Source: Gallionella sp. (GTDB lineage Bacteria; Pseudomonadota; Gammaproteobacteria; Burkholderiales; Gallionellaceae). Taken from it: a stretch of 64,000 nucleotides of DNA. The notes under the pieces were generated by a model that made no database searches, was not told where the DNA came from, and was given only the letters and a program-made list of their open reading frames with translations. Below, one piece after another: positions 57,930 through 64,000 of this stretch. Every line of letters starts with the position of its first letter. Position 1 is the stretch's first letter. Made by a program: the position numbers and the translations under genes. The stretch is taken from the NCBI GenBank assembly GCA_028714075.1, contig JAQTMZ010000001.1, forward strand, positions 215,753 to 279,752, read 5' to 3'.

Positions 57930-59449
57930 GCCGGTGCTCTCCAGATAAGTTGCAGGGAAAAATCCAGCGCCTTTTCATGCGTCTCGCGCTGGTCGGCAAT
58001 GCTGCCGCCGGGGCCGACATCCAGCGGTTTGCTTGTTACGCTGACCCGATAACCGGCTGCGCTTAATTCATGCTGAAAGCGATCCAGATATGCCAGCGCG
58101 GTGCGGTAATCGCTGGCAAAGCCGCGCAAATTGGCCTTCAGGGTAATGGTTGTGCCGCTGGCGGCTGGAGCCTGTCCGGGAATCGCGGCACTAGCGTTGC
58201 CGGGCGACCCGCTTGCATTGGTTTGCCAGCCAAGATTATCCAGCCCGATTTGCGGAAAATGATCTAGCACCGCGCTGACCGGTTGCAGGATGGTTTGCGG
58301 GCTGGGTGAAGATTGGTCGAATTTGCGCATGAGCGAAACGCCCACTTTCATATCGGCGGCGGAAGCGTGGTTGCCGGGCAGAGTGCCAGCAAAACCCTGC
58401 ATAATTTGCTGCGCTTCACTCAATGTTCGCTGTGCCTGAATTCTGAGAGACTCGGTCGCCGCCGCATTGCTATTGTTGAGCATGACGTTTGCCGCACCCC
58501 ACAACAGGCTGGCCACCAGAGCTGATGCGCTAACCCATCCGAGCGCGTGGCGCAGTTGCCACAGGGCAAAGTGGCGCGTGTGGGTGGCGTGCGCATAGTG
58601 GGTTTTGGGCGGCTTGGCGGCCAGCTCATGCAGGAAAATCTGGCTGGCATCCGAGTCGGCGAAGCGGCAGCCGATCTTGAGTTGTGCAGCGACCTTGTCA
58701 AGCTCGGCGAATTCGTAACGCATGTCGGCGGCTGGCGGTAGTTTTTCTTGCAGCCCGGCAAGGTCGTCGCTATGGCCGAGGACGCACACATCAAGGTTTT
58801 GCCCTTCCGGCAGCAGGCTCAGGCTCTTCAAATACTGGCAAGTGCGGCCGAGTTCCTTTGCCACGGCATCCTGGAACGAGGACACCGCATGTACCGGCGT
58901 CAACCGCGAAATCTGCAGGCGGCGTTCGATGAAATAGCTTTGGCGCAGCCCGGCGGACTTTTCCCACGAAACAAGCAGCAGATGATCGGAAGCATGATTT
59001 TTGACCAGGGGTGCACTGACCTGCGCCACGGAATAAATTCCCGCGAGCGGAATTTCCTGCATATGCAGGATGTCCAGCCAGGGCGCGATGAGCGCGGGGT
59101 TGGTCAATGCGGATAACAGCATTTCATCGTCGCGCCGCCCGGTTTTTTGCCGCTGCAACAGGGTGGCCTGATGAAATGGCGTGCCGCGATAATACTGGTC
59201 GAATTTGCGCTGCAGGAGCGCGTTACGGCTGCGTCCTCGCAGATGCGGAATGGTTTCCGGGCGAAAATCTTCCTCGATCAAATCGGCCAGCAAATAGGCC
59301 GGGCACTTCACCGGTTGCAGGAAAGCCGCGAAGCTTTCACGCCCCTCTGGCGAGCTGTCGAATTCCTGTTGTGCGGCGATCTTTCCGCCAGCCATCAGTT
59401 GCGCATGCAGCCGGCTGGCGCTCAAAAACAGCAGCAGGCGGCGGCTCAT
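57926..59449 (-). CDS. MshI/PilM-N-like pilus assembly protein
   Basis: ATPase-like N-terminal part, internal TM (WVSASALVASLLWGAANVML), operon position. Confidence 0.65.
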   Translation of the reverse strand: MSRRLLLFLSASRLHAQLMAGGKIAAQQEFDSSPEGRESFAAFLQPVKCPAYLLADLIEEDFRPETIPHLRGRSRNALLQRKFDQYYRGTPFHQATLLQRQKTGRRDDEMLLSALTNPALIAPWLDILHMQEIPLAGIYSVAQVSAPLVKNHASDHLLLVSWEKSAGLRQSYFIERRLQISRLTPVHAVSSFQDAVAKELGRTCQYLKSLSLLPEGQNLDVCVLGHSDDLAGLQEKLPPAADMRYEFAELDKVAAQLKIGCRFADSDASQIFLHELAAKPPKTHYAHATHTRHFALWQLRHALGWVSASALVASLLWGAANVMLNNSNAAATESLRIQAQRTLSEAQQIMQGFAGTLPGNHASAADMKVGVSLMRKFDQSSPSPQTILQPVSAVLDHFPQIGLDNLGWQTNASGSPGNASAAIPGQAPAASGTTITLKANLRGFASDYRTALAYLDRFQHELSAAGYRVSVTSKPLDVGPGGSIADQRETHEKALDFSLQLIWRAPA

Positions 59450-60651
59450 CAGAATTTCACCTTGCCGATAATGTCGTAGATCGGCGACAGCACCGACAGC
59501 ATCACCCAACCGAGCAACGCACCCAGAATGATGGTCATGGCTGGCTCGATCATGACCTGCACTTTCCTGATGGAATCCTTCACGTCGCGGTCGTAAAAAT
59601 AGCCGACGTTGAGCAGCGCCTTGTCCAGCGAGCCGGTAGCCTCGCCGACCTTGAGCATGCGGATCACCAGCGGCGGGAACATGCCGGTGTTCTGGAAACT
59701 CTGGGTGAGATTCCGGCCGGATTCGATTTCAAGCCTGATGTCGTCCAGACTCTTGGCGACGGCGCGGTTGTTGACCACATCGCGCAAATTGGCGATGCAC
59801 TCGATGATGCTGATGCCGGAACTGTACATCATCGCGAACGTGTTGGCGAAACGCGCCAGGATAATCTTGCGCAGGATCGGGCCGGTGAACCACAAGTCGA
59901 GCTTGAACCGGTCGAATTTGTAGCGCATCTCCGGGCTGGAGGCGATCAGCAGTTTTGCGGCGACGGACAGGGCAACAGGCAGCGCCACCAGCACATACCA
60001 ATAGCCGGTGAAGAAGGCCGAAACGGCAAGCAGGGCGCGCGTTTGCGCCGGGATTTCCTGCCCCATGCCGTTGATGAAACCCACCAGTTGCGGCACCAGA
60101 TAAGTCATCAGGAACACCGTAATCGCCAGCACGACACTGCCGACGAAGGCCGGGTAGAGCATGATGTTTCTGGTGTGCGAGGCCATCTCATCCTGCCACT
60201 TTAGCGATGTGGTGATATGCGCGAACACCTCGGGCAGGCGCCCGCTCTCTTCGCCGGCATGGATCAGGCTGACCAGTATCTTGCCAAACGTGCCGGGATG
60301 CTGCGCCATCGCCAGCGAAAGTTTTTTGCCGCTTTCGATGGACTCGATCAGGCCTGCGATGATCTTGCGGAAATGCGCGTCGTGCATGGTGTCGCGCAAA
60401 TCCCCGAGGCTTTCCAGCAAAGGCACTCCGGCGCTGGCAAGCTGTTCGAGGTTGAAGAAAAATGTGATCAGTTCGGCGCGCTTGATTTTGTTGCGCATCA
60501 ACCTGATTTTGCCGCCATCCGGTTTCGCATCGATCAAATCTAGCCCGCCGCGCTTTAACCGCAATTCAAGATCAACCAGATTGCCCGCATCATGCAACCC
60601 CTTATGGCGCTTGCCTTGCCCGTCGATGGCACAGTAGGAATAGAGCGTCAT
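59449..60651 (-). CDS. Type II secretion/type IV pilus inner-membrane platform protein (GspF/PilC/MshG family)
   Basis: FFNLEQLASAGVPLLESLGDL; SLIHAGEESGRLPEVF; TM helices; GEATGSLDKALLNVGYFYD. Confidence 0.93.
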   Translation of the reverse strand: MTLYSYCAIDGQGKRHKGLHDAGNLVDLELRLKRGGLDLIDAKPDGGKIRLMRNKIKRAELITFFFNLEQLASAGVPLLESLGDLRDTMHDAHFRKIIAGLIESIESGKKLSLAMAQHPGTFGKILVSLIHAGEESGRLPEVFAHITTSLKWQDEMASHTRNIMLYPAFVGSVVLAITVFLMTYLVPQLVGFINGMGQEIPAQTRALLAVSAFFTGYWYVLVALPVALSVAAKLLIASSPEMRYKFDRFKLDLWFTGPILRKIILARFANTFAMMYSSGISIIECIANLRDVVNNRAVAKSLDDIRLEIESGRNLTQSFQNTGMFPPLVIRMLKVGEATGSLDKALLNVGYFYDRDVKDSIRKVQVMIEPAMTIILGALLGWVMLSVLSPIYDIIGKVKF

Positions 60652-62378
60652 GCCGGATAGCTTAGATCACTCAGATTCACCACGCGGCTGACTTCCGTAA
60701 CAGATGTGGCGCCCTGCAAAATGCGCCGCACACCATCCGCCGCCAGCGTGCGGAAGCCGCTGGCAAGCGCGGCCTCGCGGATTTGCCTGGTGCTGGCGCG
60801 TTGCGCGACCAGATTGTCCAGATCGCGATCCATGTTGAGCAATTCCATGATGGCGAGCTGCCCCTTGAAACCCTGATGATGGCAGGCGTCGCAGCCGATG
60901 GCGCGATACAGCGCGATGTCCCGGTCGGCGGCGATACCCAGCAGTTTGCGCTCCGGCGCGCCCGGCGAGTAGGGTGCCTTGCATTCCTTGCACAACACGC
61001 GCACCAGCCGTTGCGCCACGATGCCGATGATGTTGCCGGACATGATGTCCGGCAGGATGCCGATGTCGAGCAGGCGCGGGATTGCGCCGATGGCCGAGTT
61101 GGTGTGCAGCGTCGCGTACACCTGATGGCCGGTCATCGCGGCGCGGAACGCCATTTCGGCGGTCGGGTGGTCGCGGATTTCGCCGACCAGAATAATGTCC
61201 GGGTCCTGGCGCATCATCGAGCGGATGCCGTTGACGAAATCCAGCTTGGCCGCCTCGTTGATCGAGGTCTGGCGGATCATCGCCATCGGATATTCCACCG
61301 GGTCTTCCAGCGTCATGATGTTGACCGACTCGGTGTTGGCGTGGTTCAGCACCGAATACAGCGTGGTGGTTTTGCCGCTGCCGGTCGGGCCGGTGACCAG
61401 CACGATGCCTTCCGGTTTGGCGATGACCGTCTTGAGCAGGCCGAGCAGCGCATCGTCCAGGCCGAGCTGCTCGAGCGGCACGATGCCTTTCTGCCGGTCG
61501 AGAATGCGCAGCACCATGTTCTCGCCATGCGTGGTGGGATGCGAGGCCACGCGGAAATCGATCGGGCGCCCGGACAGGCGCAGCGAGACACGCCCGTCCT
61601 GCGGCGCGCGCGTCTCGGCGATGTTCATGTTGCCCATCACCTTCAGGCGCACCACCATCGACGGCCAGAAACTCTTGTGCAGGCTGCGCACCTGGCGCAG
61701 CACGCCGTCGATGCGGTAGCGGATGCGCAAAAAACTGTTCTCCGGCTCGAAGTGGATGTCCGACGCGCCGTGCTGCACCGCCTCGGTGAGCAGCGCGTCG
61801 ATCAGGCGCACCACCGGCTGGCTGAATTCGTTTGCGCCGGATTGCAGCGCCTGGTACTCCGCCTCGCCCGGTTCGATTTCATGCAGGATGCCGTCGATGG
61901 AAAGCTCGAAACCGTAGTGCTGGTCGATGCCGCGCAGGATGTCGGATTCGCTGGCGAGCTGGGTGATCAGGCGGTACCCATCCCCGAGCAGGGCGCGCAC
62001 CTGATCCAGCGCGATGATGTTGTCGGGGTCGGCAACCGCCAGAGTCAGCGTGCAGCCGGGCTGGTCAAGCGCCAGCGGCAATAACTGGTAGCGGCGCGCA
62101 ACTTCTTTGGGAATCAGCGCCAGCGCTGCGGGATCGATGATGACGGTGGCAAGGTCGATGCTCTCCTGGCCGAGATTTTCCGACAGCACATCGCGGATGG
62201 TGGCCTCGGTCAGAAAACCGAAATGAACCAGCAAGCGGCCCAGCGGTTGATGGGATTTGCCCTGTTCCTGCAGGGCGATGCGCAACTGGTCTTCGCTGAT
62301 CACGCCCTTGTCGATCAAGGTGCGCCCCAATGGCCGCTTGGCTTCCCCTCGTACCTGTTCGATTTGGCTATCGCTCAT
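60648..62378 (-). CDS. GspE/PilB/MshE-family ATPase with N-terminal MshEN-like c-di-GMP-binding region
   Basis: RPLGRTLIDKGVISEDQLRIALQEQGKSHQPLGRLLVHFGFLTEATIRDVLSENLGQE; VTGPTGSGKTTTLYS Walker A; ILVGEIRD Walker B. Confidence 0.94.
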   Translation of the reverse strand: MSDSQIEQVRGEAKRPLGRTLIDKGVISEDQLRIALQEQGKSHQPLGRLLVHFGFLTEATIRDVLSENLGQESIDLATVIIDPAALALIPKEVARRYQLLPLALDQPGCTLTLAVADPDNIIALDQVRALLGDGYRLITQLASESDILRGIDQHYGFELSIDGILHEIEPGEAEYQALQSGANEFSQPVVRLIDALLTEAVQHGASDIHFEPENSFLRIRYRIDGVLRQVRSLHKSFWPSMVVRLKVMGNMNIAETRAPQDGRVSLRLSGRPIDFRVASHPTTHGENMVLRILDRQKGIVPLEQLGLDDALLGLLKTVIAKPEGIVLVTGPTGSGKTTTLYSVLNHANTESVNIMTLEDPVEYPMAMIRQTSINEAAKLDFVNGIRSMMRQDPDIILVGEIRDHPTAEMAFRAAMTGHQVYATLHTNSAIGAIPRLLDIGILPDIMSGNIIGIVAQRLVRVLCKECKAPYSPGAPERKLLGIAADRDIALYRAIGCDACHHQGFKGQLAIMELLNMDRDLDNLVAQRASTRQIREAALASGFRTLAADGVRRILQGATSVTEVSRVVNLSDLSYPA

Positions 62379-62551
62379 GGAGGAGGGGTTGACGGGCAGT
62401 GGCGCTAGATCAGGAAGAGAAACATTTTGAGGGAACCTTTCGGGCTATTCAGGCCGGCAATACTTGCATGGTGGTGCGGTTTATACGATAGAACATGGAG
62501 CCTATCTACGACCTGTCGCAGCTTGCCACTTACGCCATAAAAAAGATATAT

Positions 62552-62575
62552 GCCGAAATATATAGATATTTCGGC
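62552..62575 (-). terminator. Probable Rho-independent terminator of the 62651-63127 gene
   Basis: GCCGAAATATctatATATTTCGGC hairpin then ATATATCTTTTTT on minus strand. Confidence 0.65.
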
Positions 62576-62650
62576 CTAGAGGCTGGTTCAGCAGGTTTCA
62601 TACCCTGTGATGGGTTTGGGGGGATACAAGGCGCAGTGCACAGCCAGCAG

Positions 62651-63127
62651 CTAAATCAGGCAAGGAGGCAGTTTCAAAGTGCGCAGCTTGACAGCTTCAT
62701 CCAGCATGACCAGCGCCCGATAATGCCCTTGCTGGGCAGCCTGTGAGAACAGGACAGACGCATAATCAATATCTTTTGGCACGCCCTTGCCCTCAAAATA
62801 GAGCATGCCCAAGCGGTACTGGGCTTCGAGGCTGCCATATCTGGAAGCCTTGCAGTACAGTGTGGCGGCGCGCTGTATTTTGTCGGGATTATCCGCGGAG
62901 GATTCGAGTGTCGCGGCTTCGTTTAGCAGCGCGCGCACCAGAGGAGGTTCGGCGGCCAGGTCGGCATCTTTATCTTTCGCCTGGCCCGGCAACGGGCACA
63001 ATGCAAGCAGCAACACGGCGCATAACCATAGCCATTTTCTGCATACATCGCTTCCCGCTGCAACGGTCATTGCATGGAAGTTGAACAGCCGCATGTTTTC
63101 TGGTTTCACGACGTTCATGATGGCCAC
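62651..63127 (-). CDS. Sel1-repeat (TPR-like) periplasmic protein
   Basis: YCKASRYGSLEAQYRLGMLYFEGKGVPKDIDYASVLFSQAAQQGHYRAL. Confidence 0.82.
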   Translation of the reverse strand: MAIMNVVKPENMRLFNFHAMTVAAGSDVCRKWLWLCAVLLLALCPLPGQAKDKDADLAAEPPLVRALLNEAATLESSADNPDKIQRAATLYCKASRYGSLEAQYRLGMLYFEGKGVPKDIDYASVLFSQAAQQGHYRALVMLDEAVKLRTLKLPPCLI

Positions 63128-63432
63128 CGTGTTGGTAACATCTTGATACGAAATCTACGCTTCTGATTTAACAATTCATATTGGACTGAAGTTCATTTTG
63201 TATTGGACTAAAGTCCAATATGGGCCTGCATCCGTCAGGCTGGCATGCATGGCGAACCACGCTGGATAAACACAAATTTGCTGTGCAGTTAAGTCCGCAA
63301 TATCCGCTGTGTGCCATAGCAAATATTCGATGATGGAAGACAAAAAACGCTACCCAAAAAACCGGTTTCCGCTTATCCGGAAAATTCAACCGTTCATTGC
63401 GTGAGCATTGATTTGCGGGAGCTGACAAGGTA

Positions 63433-63515
63433 AGTTTCAGCCACTTGGCAAACTTGCTAAAAGGCAAGGGCGCAAAGTCACCGGCCTAAGGGAGACTATG
63501 GCAGCGGGACTGCGG
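63433..63515 (+). promoter_or_regulatory. Cyclic di-GMP-I (GEMM) riboswitch candidate
   Basis: gccaCTTGGCAAACttgctaaaaggcaagGGCGCAAAGTCACCGGCCTAagggagactatGGCAGCGGGACTGC: matches the GEMM core (GGCAAAC; GCAAAG-C-C-GGCCTA; tetraloop/receptor-type P3 hairpin) upstream of a PilZ gene. Confidence 0.87.
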
Positions 63516-63587
63516 CACGGGTGTTCGCCCGTGTGCATGAACTGCCTGCTCCCCGCTGTGTATAAAAAAACATGTGAAGAGGGAAGC

Positions 63588-64000
63588 ATGGATAATTTCA
63601 CTGAAACTTCTGTAGCAGAGGCCAGTGTCAATCAAGGCCAGTTTGACGTATTAGGCGTTTTCGACAATGTGCCGCCGGTTAAATCATCGCCGCCACAGGA
63701 TATCAAGCCGCCACCGAGTATGAAGGAGCAACGCAAGGAGGCTCGTTATATGGTCCCGTGGCGGGTTGCCATCTCCGTAAAAGGCCGGGATTCCTATTAC
63801 GGCAGAATCAAGGATATTTCCCTGTGCGGGGCGGCAATTCTGAACGAACTCAACCTTAAGAACGGCACCAGCATCACGCTAAACATTCATATCCCTTTAC
63901 TAGACAGAGGCCGCGAAGCGAAGATTCTGATAGTCCACGGTAAAACTACTTACTCTGTTTATGATGCAAACCGCCTGTGTTTCAGGGTCGGTGTTGCTTT
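63588..64000 (+). CDS. PilZ-domain protein (truncated by window end)
   Basis: Open to window end, so absent from the ORF track; MKEQRKEARYMVPWRVAISVKGRDSYYGRIKDISLCGAAI: RxxxR and DxSxxG PilZ motifs. Confidence 0.9.
   Translation, partial: MDNFTETSVAEASVNQGQFDVLGVFDNVPPVKSSPPQDIKPPPSMKEQRKEARYMVPWRVAISVKGRDSYYGRIKDISLCGAAILNELNLKNGTSITLNIHIPLLDRGREAKILIVHGKTTYSVYDANRLCFRVGVA

Noticed and set aside
63433-63515. cGAMP-specific (GEMM-Ib) variant of the riboswitch
   Set aside because: The position aligned with G20 of the Vc2 aptamer reads as G rather than A; by-eye alignment only, so not fully excluded.

Overview
This 64 kb window is a GC-rich bacterial chromosome segment. Gene content suggests a betaproteobacterium, possibly Nitrosomonadales/Gallionellaceae (inference from protein character only). 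The core genes are: thiC (3' part), uppP, yggX, the polyphosphate cluster ppk1-sixA-pap, a SulP transporter with fused STAS and cNMP-binding domains, an MCP, pyrC, rnpB (RNase P RNA), an RND efflux operon with a co-directional TetR gene, SMUG-type uracil-DNA glycosylase, argA, a two-partner secretion locus (TpsB/TpsA) followed by a sulfotransferase and a FecR protein, rsmE, trkA-trkH, argG/argF/argD, rpsT, and a seven-gene MSHA/type II-like pilus operon. The last gene is a truncated PilZ protein preceded by a GEMM-type c-di-GMP riboswitch candidate. The main accessory material is: (1) an AT-rich island (about 0.96-6.0 kb) with a divergent WYL regulator, a histone-H1-like/zinc-finger fusion, a Cys-rich protein, and a translationally coupled PD-(D/E)XK nuclease plus EEP-family nuclease, which is the best candidate for an undescribed (defence-like) system; (2) an integrase-less integron-cassette remnant (about 19.26-20.37 kb) with a recognisable attC site, and a second lone cassette-like gene after argA sharing a 24-nt boundary sequence; (3) an unusual density of palindromic/REP/MITE-like elements, including a two-copy ~123-bp element made of four hairpins, a perfect 46-bp palindrome and a 144-bp MITE-like element, several placed exactly at stop codons or between operon genes. 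All calls come from reading the sequence and the supplied ORFs; no database searches were run.
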